The notes beneath the pieces are model-generated. The model was not told the DNA's origin. It searched no databases and worked only from the letters and a program-made list of their open reading frames with translations. From assembly GCA_031274005.1 (NCBI GenBank), contig JAISQU010000001.1, positions 1-19,611 of the forward strand: a stretch of DNA of 19,611 nt. The letters are read 5' to 3'. How positions within the stretch are numbered: position 1 is the first letter of the stretch; each line of letters starts with the position of its first letter. The DNA comes from Spirochaetales bacterium. GTDB taxonomy: Bacteria; Spirochaetota; Spirochaetia; DTKZ01. A program made the position numbers and the translations under genes. Below, piece by piece: positions 7,674 through 14,833 of this stretch.

Positions 7674-8210
7674 ATGAAAAATATCATCCTGGGAATTACC
7701 GGCAGCATCGCCGCCTATAAGGGGGCGGATATCGCCAATATCCTTACCAAGGAAGGTTACTCGGTACATGTGATTATGAGCGCCTCGGCGCGGAAATTTA
7801 TTACGCCTCTTACCTTTCAAACCCTTACCAGGAACAAGGTCTATACGGATATGTTTGACGAAATCATCTACGAGGATGTGCGGCATATTTCCCTGGCCCG
7901 GAAAGCGGACCTTGCTCTTATTGCCCCGGCGAGCGCCAACATTATCGGGAAACTCGCCGCGGGTATAGCCGACGATATGCTTTCCACCGTCATTATGGCG
8001 GTACGGGATAAGCCGGTGCTTATATGCCCGGCCATGAATACGGCCATGTACGAAAACCCTGTTACACGGGATAATATCAAAAAACTCACGGGATACGGTT
8101 ATCATTTTATAGAACCCAGAGAAGCCCGGCTTGCCTGCGGGGATTTGGGTAAGGGGGCGCTGGCGGATGTGGATGTCATTATGGCGGCGGCGCGGAAGCT
8201 CTTGGCATGA
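7674..8210 (+). CDS. coaC: Phosphopantothenoylcysteine decarboxylase, stand-alone CoaC domain
   Basis: An FMN flavoprotein of the HFCD family that decarboxylates phosphopantothenoylcysteine in coenzyme A synthesis. At 178 aa it is only the N-terminal half of the usual bifunctional CoaBC (about 400 aa). The match to that half is complete: GITGSIAAYKG at the N-terminus, catalytic H71 in HISL, PASANIIGKLAAGIADD, N122 in the PAMNTAM motif, and C155 in ACGDLGKG. The ATG at 7674 follows AAAGGAAA at good spacing; the upstream in-frame TTG at 7653 has no such site. No CoaB synthetase domain is visible in the window, so it would have to be encoded elsewhere. The S58 hydrolase gene follows after 15 nt, probably in one transcript. 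Another HFCD decarboxylase is possible but the motifs favour CoaC. Confidence 0.88.
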   Translation: MKNIILGITGSIAAYKGADIANILTKEGYSVHVIMSASARKFITPLTFQTLTRNKVYTDMFDEIIYEDVRHISLARKADLALIAPASANIIGKLAAGIADDMLSTVIMAVRDKPVLICPAMNTAMYENPVTRDNIKKLTGYGYHFIEPREARLACGDLGKGALADVDVIMAAARKLLA

Positions 8211-8225
8211 GATAAGGATTTTGCT

Positions 8226-9215
8226 ATGGAAAAAATCGGCATTAACAGCATAAAGGGCTTTCGCATAGGGCAGCGGCAGGATGCGGCCACGGGCTGCACG
8301 GTGATCATCTGTGAGGATGGCGCGGTCTGCGGGGTTGATGTGCGGGGCGGTTCGCCGGGTACCCGTGACACCGACGCCCTTAATCCCGTAAATAACCGCA
8401 GGCATGTGCACGCGGTGGTTTTAGCCGGGGGCAGTTCCTTCGGGCTTGAGGCCGCCGGGGGAGTCATGAGGTTTTTGGAGGAGCGGGGCATAGGCAGGGA
8501 TATGGGCGTTACCAGGGTTCCCAATGTATGCGCCGCCATACTTTTTGATTTAAAATGCGGAGATTACCGGGTACGGCCCGACGCCGCCATGGGCTACGCC
8601 GCCTGCGGCCGGGCTTTTCAGAACGAACCCTTTGAAAGCGGTAATTACGGCGCGGGAACCGGCGCGACTGTGGGCAAAACAAGAGGCAGGGAGTACGCCA
8701 TGAAGGGCGGCGTAGGCGCGGCCGCCTTCCGTTACGGAGACCTTGAGGCGGGCGCAGTGGTGGCGGTAAACTGCGTGGGCGACGTTGTCCGGGAGGGAGA
8801 TGTCATCGCCGGCGCCCTCGCGGATGACCGGCGGACTTTCGCGGGGAGCGAGGATGTTATTCTGCGGGAATACCGGGAAAAAACGGATTTTTTCAGCGGC
8901 GGCAGTGATACCGCGGCTTCCGGCGGCAATACGGTGATAGGCTGTATTATTACCAATGGGAGGTTTGACAAGGCCGGCGCTTTCCGCCTGGCCGCTCAGG
9001 GGCAAAACGGCATAGCCAGGATTATCCGGCCGCCCCACACGGTATTTGACGGGGACACCGTCTTCGCCCTCTGTTCCGGCGAAACCTCCGCCGCGGTAGA
9101 CGCGGCGGGGATACTCTGCGCCGCCGCGGTGGAGGCGGCCATTATCGACGCGATACAAAGCGCCCGTTCCCTGGATGGTTATCCCGCGGCGCAGGATTTG
9201 CTGCGGGATGCATGA
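8226..9215 (+). CDS. P1/S58-family (DmpA-like) autoproteolytic aminopeptidase or amidase
   Basis: An Ntn-hydrolase-like enzyme of the peptidase S58 family, which is made as one chain and self-cleaves into alpha and beta subunits. Family landmarks: GVDVRGGSPGTRDTDAL (37-52), VLAGGSSFGLEAAGG (65-79), GAGTGATVGK (142-151) and GAVVAVNCVGD (176-186). The likely self-cleavage site is N235/T236 in GGNTVIG, which would leave T236 as the nucleophile. The end of the domain is the expected HTVFDGDTVFAL segment. At 329 aa the length fits. AAGGA about 8 nt before the ATG supports the start. Cytoplasmic, with no signal peptide. Substrates in this family range from N-terminal amino acids to amides, so the exact one cannot be read here. 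It shares a probable operon with coaC. Confidence 0.9.
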   Translation: MEKIGINSIKGFRIGQRQDAATGCTVIICEDGAVCGVDVRGGSPGTRDTDALNPVNNRRHVHAVVLAGGSSFGLEAAGGVMRFLEERGIGRDMGVTRVPNVCAAILFDLKCGDYRVRPDAAMGYAACGRAFQNEPFESGNYGAGTGATVGKTRGREYAMKGGVGAAAFRYGDLEAGAVVAVNCVGDVVREGDVIAGALADDRRTFAGSEDVILREYREKTDFFSGGSDTAASGGNTVIGCIITNGRFDKAGAFRLAAQGQNGIARIIRPPHTVFDGDTVFALCSGETSAAVDAAGILCAAAVEAAIIDAIQSARSLDGYPAAQDLLRDA

Positions 9216-9230
9216 GCGGAGGCTCTATGC
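9210..9230. terminator. Possible bidirectional hairpin between convergent genes
   Basis: GCATGAGC pairs with GCTCTATGC (one bulged base) across the stop codons of the convergent S58 and PQ-loop genes, whose stop codons are only 9 nt apart. There is no U-tract, so termination activity is only a guess from position. Confidence 0.3.
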
Positions 9231-9500
9231 CCCGTTTAAGCGGTCCAGCTTTTTGTTGCGGAAATACAGCAGGATGTCCACGCCGACCATGACAAAGTTG
9301 AACAGGTAAAACAGAAACACATAGGTAATGTTCCAGTTGACGATTTTTGCAAAAATCCCGCATACATAGCCGAACTCCACAAAAATAAGAAAAATGATGC
9401 TTTTGCCTTTTGTTGTGCGGACCCGCCAGGATTTGATGATGTTCGCCGGCCAGGAAATGCCGAAACTGATGACCATAAGAGCTTCTAATAAATCTGCCAT
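9225..9500 (-). CDS. Small PQ-loop-like (SemiSWEET-like) membrane protein
   Basis: A 91-aa protein with three hydrophobic helices, about residues 4-22, 35-53 and 57-79, and a basic tail (FRNKKLDRL). The segment WPANIIKSWRVRTTKGKS (17-34) has the layout of a PQ-loop: a proline near the end of helix 1, then a basic loop ending K-S-x-x-G-K-S. The usual PQ pair is WP-A-N here. Three-helix proteins of this kind act as half-transporters (SemiSWEET sugar carriers) that dimerise, but this family is mostly uncharacterised and the substrate is unknown. The ATG at 9500 places the first helix correctly; an upstream ATG at 9527 is possible. No strong ribosome binding site precedes either. It is a single gene, convergent with the S58 gene and divergent from the ATC-hydrolase operon. 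Confidence 0.7.
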   Translation of the reverse strand: MADLLEALMVISFGISWPANIIKSWRVRTTKGKSIIFLIFVEFGYVCGIFAKIVNWNITYVFLFYLFNFVMVGVDILLYFRNKKLDRLNGA

Positions 9501-9643
9501 GCCTAACACTATACCACTTTTTGTCATCCGGTTATAGTAGCTTTGCGGCAATCCTGAGATGAGTATTGCCTGTTTGTAAAAATTGTGAGGCAGCCGGTGA
9601 TGAAACTTCAGAATTACCGGCAGGTTCGCGGGAGGACGTTAAA

Positions 9644-10177
9644 ATGAAAAACGAAAATGAAAAAGAACAGACCGCGGCTATTACGGACGTGCGCCTTGCC
9701 TGCCGTCAGTTTGCCATGCTGTACTTCCGGTTCTGCAAAACCCTCGTGGAAACCGTGGGGGAGGAGGCCGCCCTGCCCCTGGCGCAAAAAACGGTTTTTG
9801 AGCTGAGCCTTGACCGCACCGACCGCAGCCGCGCGAAGGCTCTGGAGGCGGGCCTGCCGCCTATCCTGGAAAATTTTCCCAAAGTAAACGATCTTCCCTC
9901 GGTGGCCTGGGACGCGTGGAAGCCGCAGATGGGCGGGGTTCGCTGCCCCTACGCCGAAACCTGGCTGGAATACATCAGGGACTATCCCTGGTTCGGGCGC
10001 TTCGCCTCACTCTACTGCGATGTCATAGACACAACCAACATAGAAAACTTTTCCCGTACGATGTCGCACCGCATCACGAAGAACCTTCTGTGGGGCGACT
10101 CCTGCTGCGAACGGGAATACTTTGAAAGCGACAAAGTCAAAGAAGGCGTTTTTACCTACGGACAGAGGGAGTCCTGA
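9644..10177 (+). CDS. L-2-amino-thiazoline-4-carboxylic acid hydrolase-like protein
   Basis: Resembles the ATC-hydrolase family, named after the enzyme that opens 2-amino-thiazoline-4-carboxylate on the way to cysteine. Many members have no tested function. The protein is 177 aa. It has an N-terminal helical part (about 1-80), then CPYAETWLEYIRDYPWFGRFASLYCDVIDTTNIENF and the family-type ending MSHRITKNLLWGDSCCERE near the C-terminus, with a GD-x-CC pair. The start is the ATG at 9644, set by GGGAGG 8 nt upstream; an upstream in-frame start at 9566 has no such site. The stop overlaps the next start by one base (TGATG). It is the first gene of a four-gene operon. The link with the adenosyltransferase is positional only. 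Confidence 0.72.
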   Translation: MKNENEKEQTAAITDVRLACRQFAMLYFRFCKTLVETVGEEAALPLAQKTVFELSLDRTDRSRAKALEAGLPPILENFPKVNDLPSVAWDAWKPQMGGVRCPYAETWLEYIRDYPWFGRFASLYCDVIDTTNIENFSRTMSHRITKNLLWGDSCCEREYFESDKVKEGVFTYGQRES

Positions 10178-10689
10178 TGGGTCTTTTGCTTGTCTTTACC
10201 GGCGACGGAAAGGGAAAAACCACGGCGGCCCTGGGTCAGGTTTTCCGCGCTCTGGGGCACGGCTGGAAATGCTGCGTCATACAGTTTCTTAAAAGCGGCA
10301 AGCCTACAGGGGAATCTCTTTTTGCCGCGCGCGAGGAACTGCTTGATTTCAGGACGCTGGGGCTGGGTTTCATTCTGCCAGGACAAGACAGGGAACCCCA
10401 CAGGCAGGCCGCTCTTCGCGCGTGGAAAGATGCAAGCGGGGCGCTTGCTTCGGGAAAGTACAGGCTTGTTGTTCTGGATGAGCTGACATATTTGTGCAGT
10501 TTCGGCTTTCTTGACCCCGCGGAACTTGCGCAGACCCTGCGAAACCGGCCCGGCGATGTGCATGTTGTGGTTACCGGCCGCAAGGCGCCGCGCGAGCTTC
10601 TTGAGGCCGCCGACCTTGTAACGGAAATGAACGCGGTAAAACATCCCCTGGACGCGGGGATACAGGCGCAGGAGGGGATTGAGTACTGA
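10177..10689 (+). CDS. cobO: Corrinoid (cob(I)alamin) adenosyltransferase, CobO/CobA/BtuR type
   Basis: Transfers the 5'-deoxyadenosyl group of ATP to cob(I)alamin, giving adenosylcobalamin. The 170-aa protein has the P-loop GDGKGKTT at 9-16, VVLDELTYLCSFG at about 98-110, and the family C-terminus, VVVTGRKAPRELLEAADLVTEM then KHPLDAGIQAQEGIEY. All key parts are present, and length fits the family (170-200 aa). The ATG overlaps the previous stop by one base, and the stop overlaps the next start by one base, so it is translationally coupled on both sides. No other cobalamin gene is present, which suggests salvage or repair of imported corrinoid rather than local synthesis, but the window is too small to say. 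No cobalamin riboswitch was recognised upstream. Confidence 0.93.
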   Translation: MGLLLVFTGDGKGKTTAALGQVFRALGHGWKCCVIQFLKSGKPTGESLFAAREELLDFRTLGLGFILPGQDREPHRQAALRAWKDASGALASGKYRLVVLDELTYLCSFGFLDPAELAQTLRNRPGDVHVVVTGRKAPRELLEAADLVTEMNAVKHPLDAGIQAQEGIEY

Positions 10690-11837
10690 TGGTTGTCATG
10701 TTATGCGCTGATTTGCATTTGAAGGAGACGGAAAAGGATTATTCCCTTTCTGTTCTGCGGGAGATTGTCGCTGCGTGCGGGAAGGAAAACTGCGGCGCTC
10801 TTTTATTCGCGGGAGATGTTTTTGATTCCCGGCCCGACGCCCAGGCCATGCGTTCTTCTTTCCGCGCGGCCCTGGACAAGCTGCCCCCCGGCGCGGATGT
10901 TTACTTTCTGCCGGGTAACCACGAGGAACTTCGCGCCGGCTCTCTGCCGGGTCTTGAAAGTTTTGATTTTGGCCGGGCGCGCCTTTTATCGCGCAGGCCG
11001 TTTTCTCTGGAAACTCTGGACGAGTACGCGGAGCTTCTCGCGCTGCCTTTTCAGCGCGATTATTCGGACTACCGCGGCTGGGATGTTCCGCCAAAGAAAA
11101 AACCCCTGCGCATTGTTCTTGCGCACGGCACGGTTCCCGGGATTTCCTATTCAGGCCCTGATGAGGAGGAGGCCGGCGGCGTTCTTGACGCCGATCTTTT
11201 TGCGCGCTTCGGGGCGGATCTCGCGGCCCTGGGCCATCTGCACGGTTTTTACCAGAGCCGTCAGGGGGAGATTCTTACCGCTTATCCCGGTTCCGCGCGG
11301 ATATGGCGCGAGGGTGAGGCCGGCCCCCGGCGGGTTCTGCTCTTTTCTACGGAAGAAAGGCCGCCGCGGCTGAGGCCCCTTACGCTCGCCTCTGCCGGCG
11401 AATATCGTTTTGTTCCCCTGTACGCGGCGCCCGACGGCAGCCTGCGCAAAGATGGATCCGAAGGCGGCGGCTGGACGGCAGTTTCCGGGGAGGCGGCCGG
11501 ATGGCGGGCCGCGGACTGGATCCGGCTTGATGTCTCCGGCGTTGTGGAAGACGAGACTGCCGTAACCGCCGCCCTTGTCGCGGCCCAGGCCGAACTGGAA
11601 AAAAAATACCGCAGGGTAAGCGTATCGAAAGAGAAGCTCTTTGTTCTTGAAGGCATATCTTCTCACCCCCTTGCCCGGAGGTTCCTTGAAAAATGGGAAG
11701 AGGTGGCGGACCGGTATACGCAGGCGCGGCGGAAAGATCTTTTTGCCGCTTCCGCGGATTGCTCCCCGGAGGTCTATAATCTCGCGCGGCTTGAGGGGCT
11801 GCGAATCATCAAGGAAATTATGGAGGGCCGCAAATGA
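10689..11837 (+). CDS. SbcD/YhaO-like calcineurin-type exonuclease subunit
   Basis: A metallophosphoesterase of the Mre11/SbcD group, expected to be the nuclease partner of the ATPase encoded next. Metal-binding motifs in order are D8-x-H10 (ADLHL), GDVFD (42-46), GNHE (76-79), AHG (145-147) and GHLH (182-185), so the active site is complete. Residues after about 210 form the capping and partner-binding region. The protein is 382 aa, close to SbcD and to YhaO. Start at 10689 overlaps the cobO stop by one base; an ATG at 10698 is an alternative that would still keep the DxH motif. The stop overlaps the next start by 4 bases (ATGA). The partner ATPase has transmembrane helices like YhaN, so YhaO is the better comparison than SbcD. 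Confidence 0.88.
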   Translation: MVVMLCADLHLKETEKDYSLSVLREIVAACGKENCGALLFAGDVFDSRPDAQAMRSSFRAALDKLPPGADVYFLPGNHEELRAGSLPGLESFDFGRARLLSRRPFSLETLDEYAELLALPFQRDYSDYRGWDVPPKKKPLRIVLAHGTVPGISYSGPDEEEAGGVLDADLFARFGADLAALGHLHGFYQSRQGEILTAYPGSARIWREGEAGPRRVLLFSTEERPPRLRPLTLASAGEYRFVPLYAAPDGSLRKDGSEGGGWTAVSGEAAGWRAADWIRLDVSGVVEDETAVTAALVAAQAELEKKYRRVSVSKEKLFVLEGISSHPLARRFLEKWEEVADRYTQARRKDLFAASADCSPEVYNLARLEGLRIIKEIMEGRK

Positions 11838-14146
11838 TCAGGAAACTCAGCCTGAAAAAGTTCGGCAAATTCCGCGGCCAGGATTTTGTTTTTGCCCCCG
11901 TAACGCTTTTCTGCGGCGAAAACGAAGCGGGGAAAACAACTGTCTTTGACGCGCTGCTTGACGGCTTATGCAATCCGCGGGGAACTACCCTTTCGGGGAA
12001 AAGGCTTACGGCGCGCTACGGCGTCAAGGAAAAAGAGCGAATTGTCTTTCTTGACTTTGAGGCGGATCCCGTCAGCCTTGATGAGGCGGATTTCCTGAAT
12101 CTCTTCGCCGTACGCTCCGGAATGATCAATCTTGAGATCGACAAAAACTCTGAATGGATGAACAACGTCAAGGCTTCTCTTTTTTCCGGAGGCATCAATC
12201 CCCAGGCCGCGGCGGCGGCGCTGGATAAACACCTGAGCGAAAGAAAGAAGGGATCGCTGGGGAACGAGGCCGGGCGGCTGGCGGCGGAAATCGAAAAACT
12301 GAATGAAGAACTCGCGGGCGTCCGGGAGGAGAGAGAGAAGTGTCTTGCCCTGGAAAAGCAGGTCGAGGACATGAACCGGGGGGTACAGCAAACAGAAAAA
12401 GAAACGGCTGCCCTCAAGGCGGAAATCGCCGCGCTGGAACAATCTCTTGAGCAGCAGAATTTTCTGAGGGAGAAAAAAACAGCCGAAGACGCGCTGGCCG
12501 ATATTACCGGCAGCCTCCGCAAGAACAGGGATCTGGAAAAATATTCCCGCTGCAACCCCGCGGAACTGGAAAAACTGGTGAAGCAGGACAAAGATCTCGG
12601 CAGGCTCAAGGCGGAGACCGAAGCCGCGGCCTGCGCCGAAAATGAGACGGTGAAAAACCGCCAGCGTCTTATCCAGGAAAAAAACAGGCGGGCGGCCGAC
12701 AGGGACCGCGCGGAAAGGCAGAGAAGCCTCGCGGCGGGGCTGAAGGAAAACATCGTTCCCCGCGAGAAACTCATAACGCGGAAAACATACACCGCCTGGA
12801 GAAAAGCGCCGCTTGCGGCGGCGGTGATTGTTTTTCTTGCGGGCGCAGCGGGGTATCTTGCGGGTCCGTCCGCGTACAGGCTGTGGTTTTTTGGCGCGGG
12901 CGCTGTCGCGGCGTCTTTTCTGGCGGCTGTTTCAGCCTCCCGCAGAATCCGCGAGGACACGAGCGCGCTGGACGCGGCTTTGAACTTTGTCCGGCAAAGC
13001 TGGAAAAACCAGACCGGCGAAGATATGGGCGTTTCATATGACGAGGTTTTAGCCGTCCTGAACAGCGCCGCGGATAAGGCCGCTTTCGCGGAGGACAATT
13101 TTCAGAATATTGTGCGGCAGGAGGCTCTGAATGAGGAGGAGGCCGCAGCCTGCGCCGCCCGCGGCAAACAGGCCGAACTCGCTTACCGCGCGGCGCGGCG
13201 TGACCTGCTGGAAGCCCTTGAGACTGCCGGGGTAACAAGCACGGAGGACTACGCTTCACGGCTGGGAACAAAGGAAGCCCTCCTCGCGCAGTGCTCGGAA
13301 CTGGAGGAGAAACTGGAAACCTGGCGCGCGGCTCACAATGCCTCCTCGGTAACGGCCCTTGAGGACATGCTCAGGCGCAAGGTTGATGAGCTCAACAGAA
13401 AAATTACCGGGCAGGAACTGCCTCCCGCCGAAATCCGGAGAAAAGAAAATATCCTGAAAGAGAAAAAAGCGCGGCTTGAACAGGCGCAGGCGCGGGAGAA
13501 GGAAAACCGGGAAAATTATGGCAGAGGCGAGGGAACGGTACGGGGACAGTTTCGGGGAATTCCCGAGAAGATGGCCGCCTGTGAAAAAGGCGTGGCGGAA
13601 AAAAAGCGCCGCCTTGGGGAAATCGAAAAGGAAATTGAGGCAATAAAAATCGCGCGGGAGATTTTTATTTCCCTGTCCGCGGATTCCGATGGTATGCTGG
13701 GGGAGTTGTCGCGTGAAATAGGAGAAACATTTTCCGCTTTTACCGGCGCGCAGCGGACAGTAAGCCTGTGCGGGTATACGGCCGACGGCGCCCGCGTTTC
13801 GGATGCCGACGGCGCGGCGCGGGAAACAGGCAGGCTTTCGCCGGATCCGCAGAAAGACAGCGGCGTTCTCTCCGCGGGAACCCGCGACGCCTTTCTTCTT
13901 GCCGCGCGGCTTGTTCTTGCCCGCAAGTCCGCCGCGCCCGAACGCAGGGCCGTCATTGTTCTGGATGAACCGTTCATTACCCTGGACAGGCGGCGGACAG
14001 ACCGCGCCCTTGCCGTGCTGGAAGAATTCCGCAAAACAACGGGCTGGCAGCTCGTTCTTTTAACAAAGGACGAAACCCTGGAAGCCTCCGCGCGGAAAGT
14101 CTTCGGCGCTTCGCTCGCGGTACACAAGCTGAACTGCGGAGCATAA
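11834..14146 (+). CDS. YhaN/SbcC-like coiled-coil ATPase with central membrane helices
   Basis: An SMC/Rad50-type ATPase, partner of the nuclease just upstream. The protein is 770 aa. Walker A is GENEAGKTT (28-36) and the signature segment LSAGTRDAFLLAARL is at about 679-693. Walker B is VIVLDEPFITLD (about 706-717) and the C-terminal lobe is VLLTKDET. Between the ATPase halves are long Lys/Glu/Ala-rich coiled coils (about 135-320 and 400-640). They are interrupted by two hydrophobic helices (about 325-343 and 349-367). Plain SbcC has no such helices, while the YhaN branch does, so the complex is probably anchored to the membrane. It lacks the zinc-hook CxxC seen in SbcC/Rad50. The stop codon TAA lies inside the target duplication of element B, so the insertion missed the coding sequence. 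Confidence 0.87.
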   Translation: MIRKLSLKKFGKFRGQDFVFAPVTLFCGENEAGKTTVFDALLDGLCNPRGTTLSGKRLTARYGVKEKERIVFLDFEADPVSLDEADFLNLFAVRSGMINLEIDKNSEWMNNVKASLFSGGINPQAAAAALDKHLSERKKGSLGNEAGRLAAEIEKLNEELAGVREEREKCLALEKQVEDMNRGVQQTEKETAALKAEIAALEQSLEQQNFLREKKTAEDALADITGSLRKNRDLEKYSRCNPAELEKLVKQDKDLGRLKAETEAAACAENETVKNRQRLIQEKNRRAADRDRAERQRSLAAGLKENIVPREKLITRKTYTAWRKAPLAAAVIVFLAGAAGYLAGPSAYRLWFFGAGAVAASFLAAVSASRRIREDTSALDAALNFVRQSWKNQTGEDMGVSYDEVLAVLNSAADKAAFAEDNFQNIVRQEALNEEEAAACAARGKQAELAYRAARRDLLEALETAGVTSTEDYASRLGTKEALLAQCSELEEKLETWRAAHNASSVTALEDMLRRKVDELNRKITGQELPPAEIRRKENILKEKKARLEQAQAREKENRENYGRGEGTVRGQFRGIPEKMAACEKGVAEKKRRLGEIEKEIEAIKIAREIFISLSADSDGMLGELSREIGETFSAFTGAQRTVSLCGYTADGARVSDADGAARETGRLSPDPQKDSGVLSAGTRDAFLLAARLVLARKSAAPERRAVIVLDEPFITLDRRRTDRALAVLEEFRKTTGWQLVLLTKDETLEASARKVFGASLAVHKLNCGA

Positions 14147-14389
14147 ATGAGCCGGTTCCAAAATGAAAACCATAATCATTCGTGCGCATTTTTGCTCGGC
14201 AAAAACCGGGCCAGGAAATCGCACGGCGAAGCCGTGTGCTTGCCAAACGAGGCAAACGGCCCGGCGTATACAAAAGCCCCTGCCGTAAAAATCGCGAAGC
14301 GATTTTTCGTGTTCGTTAAACTGAGCGGTCGCTCAATCCCATTGCGCCCCACGGGCTTCAAAAAATGGTTTCATTTTGGAACCGGTTCA
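14147..14389. mobile_element. MITE-like inverted-repeat element, family B (243 bp)
   Basis: Terminal inverted repeats of about 25 bp: left starts TGAGCCGGTTCCAAAATG at 14148, and right, read backwards, starts TGAACCGGTTCCAAAATG. Both continue GAAA(A)CCAT. A 5-bp direct repeat CATAA flanks it (14142-14146 and 14390-14394) and the left copy contains the stop codon of the ATPase gene. No coding sequence. Inside are hairpins CACGGC/GCCGTG (14222-14236), AAAAATCGC/GCGATTTTT (14287-14307) and TGAGCG/CGCTCA near 14320-14333. The stretch 14202-14285 matches, in reverse, the extra segment of the family A long copy (about 632-713). I cannot name the parent IS family. Confidence 0.75.
14287..14307. terminator. 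Terminator-like hairpin inside element B
   Basis: AAAAATCGC, GAA loop, GCGATTTTT: a perfect 9-bp stem ending in five T on either strand. It could end transcripts of the operon at 9644-14146, for which no other terminator is visible. The stem is symmetric, so it would work in both directions. It is part of the repeat, so this use may be secondary. Confidence 0.45.
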
Positions 14390-14637
14390 CATAAGAAAAG
14401 AATTCTAACCGCCAAGTCGAAAAAGTCGAAGACGGGCTGGCCCCAATTTCCGCCCCGCCTTGCGGCGGGAACGCTTTCACGGAAATATGCGGATGGGACA
14501 TAACCCGAAAGTGCAATTGCTGCGCAATTGCTTTGCATTCAGGCTCTTTGTTGTGTCGCCTGTAGCGCACTGGTGACTTTCACCGCAATTTCCGGGGCCG
14601 AGATGCGGTTCGCCTATGCGAACCGCATCTCGGCAGC
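14390..14637. other. Hairpin-rich intergenic DNA without recognised genes
   Basis: No credible coding frame. It holds a run of small hairpins: CCCGCC/GGCGGG near 14454-14469, and GCAATTGC repeated with a 3-nt gap (14513-14531), which is both a direct and an inverted repeat. The large palindrome at 14597-14634 closes the region. The 13-mer AAAAGAATTCTAA just right of element B (14396-14408) recurs just left of the family A short copy (7379-7391). The region looks like accumulated repeat remnants. Confidence 0.5.
14597..14634. repeat. Perfect 17-bp palindrome directly upstream of a promoter
   Basis: GCCGAGATGCGGTTCGC and its exact reverse complement flank a CTAT loop. It ends 3 nt before the -35 box at 14638. 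There is no U-tract, so it is not a standard terminator. It may insulate the promoter from read-through, bind a protein, or be another repeat remnant. Confidence 0.8.
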
Positions 14638-14666
14638 TTGACAATTATGGCTAAAAATGCTTGTAT
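14638..14666 (+). promoter_or_regulatory. Sigma-70 type promoter for the regulator-ahcY-metK group
   Basis: TTGACA (14638-14643), a 17-nt spacer, then TTGTAT (14661-14666): a perfect -35, ideal spacing and a 4-of-6 -10 box, followed by an A/T-rich stretch. Transcription would start near 14673, giving a leader of about 210 nt before the ATG at 14883. Confidence 0.7.
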
Positions 14667-14688
14667 TTTTTTTTAACATGAGGTATAT

Positions 14689-14741
14689 TGTTCGGCAACT
14701 GAACATTAGAATTGCTCGGAAATTTTAGTTTCTGAACAATT
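14689..14741. promoter_or_regulatory. Operator-like array of four TGTTCrG half-sites
   Basis: Two imperfect palindromes lie just downstream of the predicted transcription start. Site 1 (14689-14705) is TGTTCGG-CAA-CTGAACA, arms matching at 6 of 7 positions. Site 2 (14710-14741) is AATTGCTCGGAAA-6 nt-TTTCTGAACAATT, arms matching at 11 of 13. Both share the half-site TGYTCRG. A dimeric repressor bound here would block transcription, and the winged-helix protein encoded downstream is the obvious candidate. Confidence 0.55.
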
Positions 14742-14833
14742 TTCTATTCTGTTTTTCTATATTTGCCGGGGGCCGGTGGGCAGCAAGTTTCGGCGGCGTC
14801 TGTCCGGGTTCGGCATATCATTTTATTATTTAA

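Noticed and set aside
9540..9643. Cobalamin riboswitch
   Set aside because: The conserved core I would expect (GCCACTG and the B12-box-like segment) is not present; only simple stems are seen.
12016..13098. 360-codon minus-strand frame opposite the YhaN-like gene
   Set aside because: Ser/Ala/Arg-rich antisense shadow of coiled-coil codons; no motif and no ribosome site.
11834..14146. Classical SbcC
   Set aside because: Shorter than SbcC, no CxxC zinc hook and two hydrophobic helices in the middle; the YhaN-like branch fits better.
14147..14640. CRISPR array or tRNA genes
   Set aside because: No evenly spaced direct repeats with unique spacers and no cloverleaf; the hairpins belong to dispersed repeats.
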